A stretch of 64,000 nt of DNA, taken from the NCBI RefSeq assembly GCF_004332155.1, contig NZ_SJDV01000002.1:448193-512192 (forward strand). The letters run 5' to 3'. Below, in pieces: positions 41,757 to 49,598 of the stretch; position 1 is the first letter of the stretch; every line of letters begins with the position of its first letter. The notes under the pieces were generated by a model that had not been told where the DNA came from, did no database searches, and saw only the letters and a list, made by a program, of their open reading frames with translations. Position numbers and translations under genes: made by a program. Source of the DNA: Gramella sp. KN1008 (GTDB lineage: Bacteria; Bacteroidota; Bacteroidia; Flavobacteriales; Flavobacteriaceae).

Positions 41757-42722
41757 ATGCGCAAATCAGCCTTATTTAGCCTTTTATTTATCTTTGTAAC
41801 CTCCCTTAATGCTCAATATACTGAAACAATAAACTCCAACCGTCCAGGGCAGTCCCAGGGTGCCTTTGCTGTTGGTACGAATGTTATCCAATTAGAAACC
41901 GGTGGTTACTTCGGGAACGATGAGCATACTGCTTTTGGCAGTACTACCGATATATGGGGAATCGATTATCAACTCCGTTACGGATTACTTTTTGAAAACC
42001 TGGAACTCAATCTCACGGGGGCATTTGAAAACCAGGATATCTCACGCAATTTACTCGGTACTCAGGATGAGTCATCCGTCAGGAATTTTAAAGCCAATAG
42101 CATAGGAGCGAAATACCTCATATTTGATCCCTATAAGGAACTGGAAGAAGATAAACCTAACCTTTATAGCTGGAAAGCTAATCAGCGTTTCAAATGGAAA
42201 AAACTGATCCCTGCCGTCTCACTTTATGCGGGAGCAAACCTTTCCTTTGGTGACAATCCTTATTTATATGAAGGAGAAGGTAAATTCAGTCCCAAAGCCG
42301 CGATCATCACTCAAAATAACTGGGGCAGATGGGTTCTGGTGCTTAATTTTATAGGAGATAAATTAACAGAAGAATACAGAAACTATATTCTGATGGCCAC
42401 TGTAACCCATGCCGTAAGTCCAGAATTTGCAGTTTTCGGGGAGTTCCAGAGTATATTTAGTGATATCTATGCCGATGACCTGGCAAGAGCAGGTGCTGCC
42501 TATCTGGTAGGAAAAAATCTTCAGTTTGACGTTTCAGGCCTTCTCAATTTCAAGGACACTCCTTCCCGCTGGCAGGTAGCAGCGGGAGTATCGTACAGAC
42601 TGGACCTTCATAAAATGGATGAATTCCTGGAAGAATCGAATGAGGGTAACAGGAGAAGATTGAGAAGTGAAAAAATGAGCCGGAAAAATGAGAACAAAAA
42701 TGAAGGCAACGATAATAATTAA
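41757..42722 (+). CDS. outer-membrane transporter-like beta-barrel (MetA-pathway type)
   Basis: 321 aa from ATG 41757. Signal peptide MRKSALFSLLFIFVTSLNAQ, then INSNRPGQSQGAFAVGTNVIQLETGGYFGN and alternating aromatic strands (GIDYQLRYGLLFENLELNLTGAFE; VSLYAGANLSFGDNPYLYEGE; FAVFGEFQSIFSDIYADDLARAGAAYLVGKNLQFDVSGLLNF) that resemble the phenol MetA-type transporter barrel (about 12 strands). The C-terminus is a basic and acidic tail (RRRLRSEKMSRKNENKNEGN), unusual for a barrel that normally ends in an aromatic residue. The substrate is unknown. Confidence 0.75.
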   Translation: MRKSALFSLLFIFVTSLNAQYTETINSNRPGQSQGAFAVGTNVIQLETGGYFGNDEHTAFGSTTDIWGIDYQLRYGLLFENLELNLTGAFENQDISRNLLGTQDESSVRNFKANSIGAKYLIFDPYKELEEDKPNLYSWKANQRFKWKKLIPAVSLYAGANLSFGDNPYLYEGEGKFSPKAAIITQNNWGRWVLVLNFIGDKLTEEYRNYILMATVTHAVSPEFAVFGEFQSIFSDIYADDLARAGAAYLVGKNLQFDVSGLLNFKDTPSRWQVAAGVSYRLDLHKMDEFLEESNEGNRRRLRSEKMSRKNENKNEGNDNN

Positions 42723-42740
42723 TGTCTCTACTACTAATAA

Positions 42741-42767
42741 AAAAACCCCGCTAATGGCGGGGTTTTT
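42741..42767. terminator. bidirectional terminator
   Basis: AAAAACCCCGC-TAATG-GCGGGGTTTTT is a perfect 11-bp stem with T-tracts on both strands, between the convergent genes ending at 42722 (+) and 42786 (-). Confidence 0.9.
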
Positions 42768-42785
42768 AATTGTATTATATTGATC

Positions 42786-44048
42786 TTATTTATTTGTCAT
42801 TGCAGCGGTTACCGATGCAGACAGTCTTTTATATGTTCCATTCTCAAGTCTTTCCCGAATCGCAGAGAATGCATCCAGGGTTTCTTCAACATCCTGCAAG
42901 GTATGTGTAGCTGTAGGAATCATTCTAAGAAGGATCAATCCTTTTGGAATTACAGGATATACCACAATAGAACAGAAAACTCCATGGTTCTCGCGCAGAT
43001 CCTTCACCAATGCCATTGCTTCGGGGATACTACCTTTAAGATACACCGGGGTTACACAACTTTGTGTGGTTCCTATGTCAAATCCGCGATCTTTAAGTCC
43101 GTTTTGAAGCGCATTTACATTTTCCCAAAGCTTTTCTTTTAGCTCAGGCATGGTTCTAAGCATTTCAAGACGTTTAAGTGCTCCAACCACTAACTGCATT
43201 TGTAGTGATTTAGCGAACATTTGTGAACGCAAATTATATTTAAGGTAATCTATAATCTCTTTATCTCCTGCGATAAATGCTCCTGTACTTGCAAGTGATT
43301 TGGCAAAAGTGGCAAAATACACATCTATCTCATCCTGCACTCCCTGCTCCTCTCCTGCTCCGGCGCCTGTTTTACCAAGGGTTCCGAAACCATGAGCATC
43401 ATCTACAAATAATCTGAAGTTATATTTTTTCTTAAGCTCAACGATCTCCTTGAGTTTTCCCTGCTCACCACGCATTCCGAAAACACCTTCAGAAATAAGA
43501 AGAATTCCTCCTCCTGTCTGCTCGGCGATCTTGGTAGCACGCTGAAGATTCTTCTCGATACTCTCCATATCGTTATGCTTATAGGTGAACCTTTGACCAA
43601 GGTGTAACCTAACACCGTCTATAATACATGCATGGGCATCAACATCATAAACTATGACGTCCTGCTTGGAAACCAGGGCATCTATGGTAGAAACCATTCC
43701 CTGATACCCGAAATTAAGAAGGTATGCTGCCTGTTTATTTACAAAGGATGCAAGCTCATCCTGGAGTTTCTCGTGAAGATCTGTATGACCACTCATCATC
43801 CTTGCTCCCATGGGATAGGCCGATCCATATTCGGCAGCCGCTTCAGCATCTACCTTGCGAACCTCAGGGTGATTGGCAAGACCCAGATAATCATTGATAC
43901 TCCAGGTAATAACCTCTTTCCCCCGGAATTTCATACGGTTAGAAATTGGTCCTTCCAATTTTGGAAAAACGAAGTATCCTTCGGCCTGTTCTGCCCATTT
44001 ACCTAGCGGTCCTTTGTCTTTGTATATTTTATCAAATAAATCCTTCAT
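42786..44048 (-). CDS. alpha-oxoamine synthase family aminotransferase (serine palmitoyltransferase-like)
   Basis: 420 aa PLP enzyme, fold type I. WSINDYLGLANHPEVRKVDAEAAAEYGSAYPMGARMMSGHTDLHEKLQDELASF is the AOS-family start; FVDDAHGFGTLGKTGAG has the PLP Asp-x-x-His; YFATFAKSLASTGAFIAG carries the Lys. The family joins an amino acid to an acyl thioester: Ser plus palmitoyl-CoA (sphingolipids), Gly plus acetyl-CoA (KBL), or cysteate plus acyl-ACP (sulfonolipids). In this group sphingolipid or sulfonolipid synthesis is the more likely role. Single-gene unit, with terminators on both sides. Confidence 0.85.
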   Translation of the reverse strand: MKDLFDKIYKDKGPLGKWAEQAEGYFVFPKLEGPISNRMKFRGKEVITWSINDYLGLANHPEVRKVDAEAAAEYGSAYPMGARMMSGHTDLHEKLQDELASFVNKQAAYLLNFGYQGMVSTIDALVSKQDVIVYDVDAHACIIDGVRLHLGQRFTYKHNDMESIEKNLQRATKIAEQTGGGILLISEGVFGMRGEQGKLKEIVELKKKYNFRLFVDDAHGFGTLGKTGAGAGEEQGVQDEIDVYFATFAKSLASTGAFIAGDKEIIDYLKYNLRSQMFAKSLQMQLVVGALKRLEMLRTMPELKEKLWENVNALQNGLKDRGFDIGTTQSCVTPVYLKGSIPEAMALVKDLRENHGVFCSIVVYPVIPKGLILLRMIPTATHTLQDVEETLDAFSAIRERLENGTYKRLSASVTAAMTNK

Positions 44049-44133
44049 CGGTCATTTTTTAGACGAGCCGCAAAAATACTGAAATTTGGCCCAATTCTAC
44101 AAAGTAAATTATGAACATCGAAAGCTAATAAAA

Positions 44134-44168
44134 ACAAAAGCATCCAACAAGGAATTGGATGCTTTTGT
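44134..44168 (-). terminator. terminator after the cysteine-synthase-like gene
   Basis: ACAAAAGCATCCA (44134-44146) and TGGATGCTTTTGT (44156-44168) form a perfect 13-bp stem; on the minus strand TTTTTATT follows. It lies 23 bp after the stop codon at 44192. Confidence 0.85.
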
Positions 44169-44191
44169 TAATAAGTGTTAATATTCTTGTT

Positions 44192-45232
44192 TTATTTGAT
44201 AATCTCTATGCTTTGAGCGGATGCTTCGTTCTTTGTATCGAAAAATCCCTGCTCGTTCATCCAGTCATCACTATAAATTTTACTCATATAGCGTGATCCA
44301 TGATCAGGAAAGATCATAACTACCTGAGAATTCTTATCAAATTCTCCTTCATCATAGAGTTGTTTTAGTCCCTGCATAGCAGCACCACTAGTGTAACCTA
44401 CAAAGAGACCTTCTTTTCTGGCCAGTTCCCGTGCCGTATGGGCGGCATCTTCATCGGTCACCTTGGTGAACTTATCTATGATATCAAAATCGGTGGCAGT
44501 AGGAATCAGGTTTTTTCCTAAACCTTCAATTCTATATGGATAAATCTCCTCTTCATCAAACTCCCTGGTCTCGTGATATTTCTTCAATACCGAACCAAAA
44601 GCATCTATTCCAAGCACTTTTATGTCCGGGTTTTTAGACTTCAAATATCTGGCAGTTCCTGAAATTGTCCCTCCGGTACCACTACAGGCCACCAAATGAG
44701 TTATTTTCCCTTCAGTCTGCTTCCATATCTCCGGCCCCGTAGAATTAAAATGAGCATCAATATTCAATTCATTGAAATACTGATTGATATACACCGAACC
44801 TTTGATCTCCTGGTGAAGTCGTTTAGCGACCTGATAATAAGATCTAGGATCATCTGCCGAAACATTCGCCGGGCAAACATATACCTTAGCTCCCATTGTC
44901 CTGAGCATGTCGATCTTATCCTTGGAAGATTTTGAACTCACCGCAAGTATACATTCATATCCCTTTATGATACTCACCATCGCTATACTGAATCCAGTAT
45001 TTCCCGAAGTGGTCTCGATGATAGTATCTCCAGGTTTTAAAATGCCTTTTTTTTCAGCTTCTTCAATAATGTAAAGGGCGATTCTGTCTTTTGTGGAGTG
45101 TCCGGGGTTAAAGGCTTCTACTTTTGCGAAATACTTTCCTTTATAACCATTGGTTATTTTGTTTAGGTGAATTAACGGCGTATTACCAATTAGCTGTAAT
45201 ACGTTGTCATAAACCTGCAAGTCTTCTTTCAT
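44192..45232 (-). CDS. PLP-dependent cysteine synthase / cystathionine beta-synthase-like enzyme
   Basis: 346 aa fold type [20 protein letters not shown], then [28 protein letters not shown] with the PLP-Lys, [48 protein letters not shown], and [34 protein letters not shown]. Residues after 320 are a short tail without CBS repeats. Nearest roles are O-acetylserine sulfhydrylase or the catalytic core of CBS; the choice between them is not decidable by eye, although NPGHSTKDR differs from the usual NPxxSxKDR of CysK by a residue pattern seen in CBS-like forms. Confidence 0.85.
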   Translation of the reverse strand: MKEDLQVYDNVLQLIGNTPLIHLNKITNGYKGKYFAKVEAFNPGHSTKDRIALYIIEEAEKKGILKPGDTIIETTSGNTGFSIAMVSIIKGYECILAVSSKSSKDKIDMLRTMGAKVYVCPANVSADDPRSYYQVAKRLHQEIKGSVYINQYFNELNIDAHFNSTGPEIWKQTEGKITHLVACSGTGGTISGTARYLKSKNPDIKVLGIDAFGSVLKKYHETREFDEEEIYPYRIEGLGKNLIPTATDFDIIDKFTKVTDEDAAHTARELARKEGLFVGYTSGAAMQGLKQLYDEGEFDKNSQVVMIFPDHGSRYMSKIYSDDWMNEQGFFDTKNEASAQSIEIIK

Positions 45233-45305
45233 AAATCGAAGTTCTTTTACAACAGGTTCCCAAAGAAATTTTAAGAACCGGTCAAATTTAAGGCAAATTT
45301 TTTAA

Positions 45306-47435
45306 TTATTCCCTGATTCCCTCTAAATCCAGTAAAAAGGCGTACTCTTCAGCCACTTCTTTTAAGGCTTCGAATCGTCCTGAGGCTCCTCCATGCCCGG
45401 CATCCATATTGGTATGAAGCAGCAGGATATTATCATCAGTTTTATGCTCCCTTAACTTCGCTACCCATTTGGCAGGTTCCCAGTATTGCACCTGGGAATC
45501 GTGCAGTCCTGTAGTTACCAGCATATTTGGATAATCCTGGGCTTTTACATTATCGTAAGGAGAATAAGACATCATATAATCATAATACTCCTTATTATTG
45601 GGATTACCCCATTCATCGTATTCTCCGGTTGTAAGCGGGATACTGTCATCAAGCATGGTGGTGACCACATCCACAAAAGGAACCGCAGCTATTACTCCGT
45701 TATAGAGCTCCGGAGCCATATTCACAACTGCTCCCATCAGAAGACCTCCTGCAGAGCCTCCCATTGCATAGAGATGATCATGGGAGGTATATTTTTCCTG
45801 AATAAGAAATTCAGACACATCTATAAAATCGGTAAAGGTGTTTTTCTTGGTGAAAAGTTTTCCATCTTCATACCACTCCCGTCCAAGGTATTCACCACCC
45901 CTTATATGAGCGATGGCATAGATAAAACCTCTGTCAAGCAAGCTAAGTCTGACGGAAGAAAAATAAGGATCAATGGTAGAACCATACGAACCATAGGCAT
46001 ATTGAAGCAAAGGATTGTTACCATCTAACTTCAGGTCTTTCCGGTATACCAGGGAAACCGGAATTTTAGTACCATCATCGGCGGTTGCCCATAGTCGTTC
46101 AGAGGTATAATTATCCTTATCGAACTTACCCCCCAGAACCTCCTGTTCTTTCAACACTTCCTTTTCTCCGGTTTTCATATTGTACTGGATCACTGAAGTG
46201 GGTGTTGTAAGACTGTTATAATTATATCTCAACAGTTGTGTATCAAAATCAGGATTAATGGCAGTATACGCCGTATAGGTTTCATTATCAAAAGGGATAT
46301 AATATTCTTCATTATTATCCCATCTTATTATGCGAATTTTATTAAGCCCGTTATTTCTTTCACTCACCACCAGATAGTCTTTAAAGATATCTATATCTTC
46401 AAGCAGGTAGTCTTTGCGATGTGGAATAACATCTACCCAGTTTTCCATTTCCGTATTATCAACCGGTGTCTTCATTAGTTTGAAGTTGATAGCATCATCT
46501 TTATTGGTAACTATGTAGAAGTGGCCGTCAAAATGAGAAATGCTGTATTCCAGTCTGCGTTCGCGAGGCTGAAAGATCTGAAATTCTTTTTCAGGAGTAT
46601 CGGCACTCAGGAATCGATACTCAGTGGTAAGAGTACTATGCGAACCTATGATAATATACTTCCTGGATTTGGATTTGTACACATAGGTATTGAAAGTCTC
46701 ATCTTCCTCTTCATAAACCAGTTGATCTTCGGCGGGATCGGTTCCCAGTATATGCTTATATATCTGAAAAGATCTTAAGGTCTGGGGATCCTTTTTTGTG
46801 TAGTAAAGCGTCTTATTGTCATTAGCCCAGGTTGAACCACCGGTAGTATTTTTAATTTCCTCGTCATAGATCTCTCCCGTCTCCAGATTCTTGATCCTTA
46901 TAATATATTGCCTGCGACTAACCGTATCGGTTCCAAAAGCTACCATTTTATTGTTCGGACTCACGTTCAGGCCACCAAGACTATAATAGTCAAAACCTTC
47001 GGCCATTTCATTTACATTGAACATCACCTCTTCGGGCGCATCCAGACTTTCTTTCTTTCTTGAATATACGGGATAATCATAGCCTTTTTCAAATCTGGTC
47101 ATATACCAGTAACCATTCAGTTTATAAGGAACAGATTCATCATCCTCCTTGATTCGGGATTTCATTTCTTCAAACAACTTTTCCTGAAACTCCTTTGTAT
47201 GAGCCGTCATATGCTCGTTATACGCGTTTTCGGCCTTAAGATATGCGATCACTTCAGGATCTTCCCTCTGGTTCATCCAGAAATAATTATCGATACGCAC
47301 ATCCCCATGTTTCTCAAGTTGTTTCGCAATTTTTTTTGCCTTTGGCGGCTGAATATCCTTTTTCAAATCGATCGTATTGTTTTGGGCGGTTGCAAATGTA
47401 ATGCTTCCTAAAAGAATTACTAATAGTCTTTTCAT
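45306..47435 (-). CDS. ptrB: S9 family peptidase (oligopeptidase B-like), secreted
   Basis: 709 aa. N-terminal signal peptide MKRLLVILLGSITFATAQ. Then a prolyl-oligopeptidase start (KQLEKHGDVRIDNYFWMNQREDPEVIAYLKAENAYNEHM), a seven-bladed propeller (about 80-410), and the alpha/beta hydrolase: LLQYAYGSYGSTIDPYF, IAHIRGGEYLGREWYEDGKLFTKKNTFTDFIDVSEFL, catalytic Ser in LYAMGGSAGGLLMGAVVN, Asp in TTGLHDSQVQYWEPAKW and His in MDAGHGGASGR. Oligopeptidase B cleaves after basic residues; the secretion signal suggests a periplasmic role in peptide use. Confidence 0.92.
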   Translation of the reverse strand: MKRLLVILLGSITFATAQNNTIDLKKDIQPPKAKKIAKQLEKHGDVRIDNYFWMNQREDPEVIAYLKAENAYNEHMTAHTKEFQEKLFEEMKSRIKEDDESVPYKLNGYWYMTRFEKGYDYPVYSRKKESLDAPEEVMFNVNEMAEGFDYYSLGGLNVSPNNKMVAFGTDTVSRRQYIIRIKNLETGEIYDEEIKNTTGGSTWANDNKTLYYTKKDPQTLRSFQIYKHILGTDPAEDQLVYEEEDETFNTYVYKSKSRKYIIIGSHSTLTTEYRFLSADTPEKEFQIFQPRERRLEYSISHFDGHFYIVTNKDDAINFKLMKTPVDNTEMENWVDVIPHRKDYLLEDIDIFKDYLVVSERNNGLNKIRIIRWDNNEEYYIPFDNETYTAYTAINPDFDTQLLRYNYNSLTTPTSVIQYNMKTGEKEVLKEQEVLGGKFDKDNYTSERLWATADDGTKIPVSLVYRKDLKLDGNNPLLQYAYGSYGSTIDPYFSSVRLSLLDRGFIYAIAHIRGGEYLGREWYEDGKLFTKKNTFTDFIDVSEFLIQEKYTSHDHLYAMGGSAGGLLMGAVVNMAPELYNGVIAAVPFVDVVTTMLDDSIPLTTGEYDEWGNPNNKEYYDYMMSYSPYDNVKAQDYPNMLVTTGLHDSQVQYWEPAKWVAKLREHKTDDNILLLHTNMDAGHGGASGRFEALKEVAEEYAFLLDLEGIRE

Positions 47436-47440
47436 ATGGA

Positions 47441-47469
47441 TTGTTTAATGAGGTAATTTAGTAAATTTG
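47441..47469 (+). promoter_or_regulatory. Bacteroidota-type promoter of the YbaB gene
   Basis: TTG (47441-47443), an 18-bp spacer, then TAAATTTG (47462-47469), a full -33/-7 match ending 29 bases before ATG 47499. It lies in the divergent gap with the S9 peptidase. Confidence 0.6.
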
Positions 47470-47498
47470 ACTTCATAAAACTTTAAAATCGGAAAAAT

Positions 47499-47825
47499 AT
47501 GTTTGGAGATATGATGGGCATGATGAACAAACTGAAGGAGGCCCAGGAAAAAGTTGAAGAGACCAAGAAAAGAATGGACAGTGTTCTTGTAGATGAACAA
47601 TCTAATGACGGCTTGCTTAAAGTAACAATTACCGCCAACAGAACGATAAAGAATATATCGGTTGATGATGATTTACTAAAAGATAAAGAGCAATTAGAAG
47701 ATTATCTGGTTTTGACACTGAATAAAGCCATAGAAAAGGCGACTAAAATCAATGAGGCTGAAGTTGCCGCTGCTGCCAAAGATGGGATGCCGGATATTCC
47801 CGGGATGAATGATATGCTGAAATAA
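47499..47825 (+). CDS. YbaB/EbfC family nucleoid-associated protein
   Basis: 108 aa. [106 protein letters not shown] has the helix-strand-helix pattern with the Met-rich ends of YbaB. Small dimeric DNA-binding protein. In many bacteria it lies near dnaX/recR; here it stands alone between the S9 peptidase and a terminator. Confidence 0.93.
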   Translation: MFGDMMGMMNKLKEAQEKVEETKKRMDSVLVDEQSNDGLLKVTITANRTIKNISVDDDLLKDKEQLEDYLVLTLNKAIEKATKINEAEVAAAAKDGMPDIPGMNDMLK

Positions 47826-47881
47826 GAAATGAGAAGTTAGACTTTATATCACTTTTTATTTCGTGTTATAATTTAAGTAAG

Positions 47882-47910
47882 AAAAAGCATGAGGTTTCTC
47901 ATGCTTTTTT
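47882..47910. terminator. bidirectional terminator after the YbaB gene
   Basis: AAAAAGCATGAG-GTTT-CTCATGCTTTTT is a perfect stem with T-tract, between YbaB (+) and the 47952-48467 gene (-). Confidence 0.85.
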
Positions 47911-47951
47911 ATTGTTTTATTTTAACCTTCTTATCTCTCCCTTCTAAAACT

Positions 47952-48467
47952 TTATGCCTCTCCCCTGGCAGGATAATCATCTTTTATAATAAAGCTTATA
48001 GTTTTTAAAAGTTCATCGAATTTTGGCCTGGCAAAAGGCATGGACTGGATACTTGCCGAATAAAGGGTGTTATCCGGTCGAACCAGAAATAAGGCCGGTT
48101 CCAGAAAAACCTGAGGTTCTGATTCCTTTATAGCTTCTGAAACAAACAATCCCCATTTCCTGCCATCTTCAACACTGAAGTCACAACCTATATGAAGTTT
48201 ATCTATTTCCCATTCGTCAACAGTCTTCTCTGCTAGAACCTGTGAATTTGAACTTATACAAATAACGTTCACCCCTCTATCCCTAAAATCACTAATTTTC
48301 TCATTTAGTTCTTCCAGATATTTTTTACAAATTGGACAATGTATACCACGATAGAAAACGATCATGGTGAATGTTCCAGGATCGCTGTCTTTAATATTCC
48401 ACTTTAACCCTTCGGTAGTGTTCACTATTAGCTCGGGAACTCTTTGCCCGGGTTTAAGATTTTTCAT
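47952..48467 (-). CDS. AhpC/TSA family thioredoxin-fold protein
   Basis: 171 aa. GQRVPELIVNTTEGLKWNIKDSDPGTFTMIVFYRGIHCPICKKYLEELNEKISDFRDRGVNVICISSN has a CPxC site (HCPICK) where peroxiredoxins carry a single peroxidatic Cys, followed by the EWEIDKLHIGCDFSVEDGRKWGLFVSE region. This branch is usually annotated peroxiredoxin-like; substrate unknown. No signal peptide. Stands alone between terminator and 48554 gene. Confidence 0.8.
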   Translation of the reverse strand: MKNLKPGQRVPELIVNTTEGLKWNIKDSDPGTFTMIVFYRGIHCPICKKYLEELNEKISDFRDRGVNVICISSNSQVLAEKTVDEWEIDKLHIGCDFSVEDGRKWGLFVSEAIKESEPQVFLEPALFLVRPDNTLYSASIQSMPFARPKFDELLKTISFIIKDDYPARGEA

Positions 48468-48553
48468 GATATAATTTTCCGAAAATTAATTCATTAACAA
48501 TTTTAGGCTTATTAAACTCCTGCCAATATTTAGTTAAGTTTATATAAGGCCCA

Positions 48554-49582
48554 TTACAGGTTTATATTCCTGAGAGTCTCCAAAAACCTTTCATGCATCT
48601 CCTGAGTATAATCCAAATGAGTAACGATTCGGAGTTTTCCCTGTCCCATATTACTGATCCTTATATTATTGTCTGAAAGATGTTTCATGAAATCCTCTTC
48701 CATTGAGGCATCACCCAGGTAGAATATAACAATATTGGTCTCAACAGGCTCCACGCTCTTAACATATCCCTGTTCCTGTAAAACTTCTCCAATTTCAGTA
48801 GCCCTTTTATGATCTTTGGCCAGTCTTTCTACATGATTGTCCAGGGCATAAATACCTGCAGCGGCCATGAAGCCAATCTGTCTCATACCTCCGCCCAGCA
48901 CTTTCCTGATTCGTATGGCATTTTTCATGTATTTACTATCTCCAATTAAAACCGAACCTATTGGAGTCCCTAGTCCTTTAGAAAGACATACCGAAATAGT
49001 ATCGAATAGTTTCCCATAATCTTTAGCACTTTCTCCTTTCTTTACCAGAGCATTAAAAAGCCTGGCACCATCCAGGTGCAATCCAAGATCATGTTTATCA
49101 CACACCTGCCGTATTTTCCTGATCTCTTCAAGATCATAACACGCGCCCCCTCCTTTATTAGTAGTATTTTCAAGGCAGACCAGAGTAGTTAGCGGACTGT
49201 GATAAAAGTCTGGAGGATTGATATTTTCCTCCACCTGTGCTGCGGTGATCATCCCGCGGTCTCCATCAACCAATTTACATGAAACACCACTGTTGAATGA
49301 AACACCCCCACCTTCATAGTTATAAACGTGAGCCCATTTATCGCAAATAAGCTGCTCTCCCGGCTGGGTATGAAGCTTAATGGCTGCCTGGTTGGTCATG
49401 CTGCCGGTTGGAAAAAACAGGGCTTCGTCCTTCCCGAACATATCTGCCAACTTCTTCTCCAGCTTATTAACGGTTGGATCTTCCTTGTATACATCATCGC
49501 CAACTTCGGCTGTCATAATAGCCTGAAGCATTTCTTTAGTGGGACGGGTTACCGTATCACTTCTAAGATCTATTTCTTTCAT
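48554..49582 (-). CDS. low-specificity L-threonine aldolase
   Basis: 342 aa fold-type I PLP enzyme. IDLRSDTVTRPTKEMLQAIMTAEVGDDVYKEDPTVNKLEKKLADMFGKDEALFFPTGSMTNQAAIKLH is the classic start; LENTTNKGGGACYDLEEI; LGLHLDGARLFNALVKKG with the PLP Asp; TISVCLSKGLGTPIGSVLIG with the Lys. It cleaves threonine or allo-threonine to glycine and acetaldehyde. Length is normal. Confidence 0.94.
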   Translation of the reverse strand: MKEIDLRSDTVTRPTKEMLQAIMTAEVGDDVYKEDPTVNKLEKKLADMFGKDEALFFPTGSMTNQAAIKLHTQPGEQLICDKWAHVYNYEGGGVSFNSGVSCKLVDGDRGMITAAQVEENINPPDFYHSPLTTLVCLENTTNKGGGACYDLEEIRKIRQVCDKHDLGLHLDGARLFNALVKKGESAKDYGKLFDTISVCLSKGLGTPIGSVLIGDSKYMKNAIRIRKVLGGGMRQIGFMAAAGIYALDNHVERLAKDHKRATEIGEVLQEQGYVKSVEPVETNIVIFYLGDASMEEDFMKHLSDNNIRISNMGQGKLRIVTHLDYTQEMHERFLETLRNINL

Positions 49583-49598
49583 ATTCTATTTTAGATTT

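Noticed and set aside
45486..46028. Plus-strand frame of 180 codons opposite the S9 peptidase
   Set aside because: It is antisense to the conserved catalytic domain, and its translation shows no recognisable pattern.
48470..48553. Possible promoter or riboswitch upstream of the AhpC/TSA-like gene
   Set aside because: No TAnnTTTG box or hairpin of convincing length; the stretch is AT-rich but featureless.
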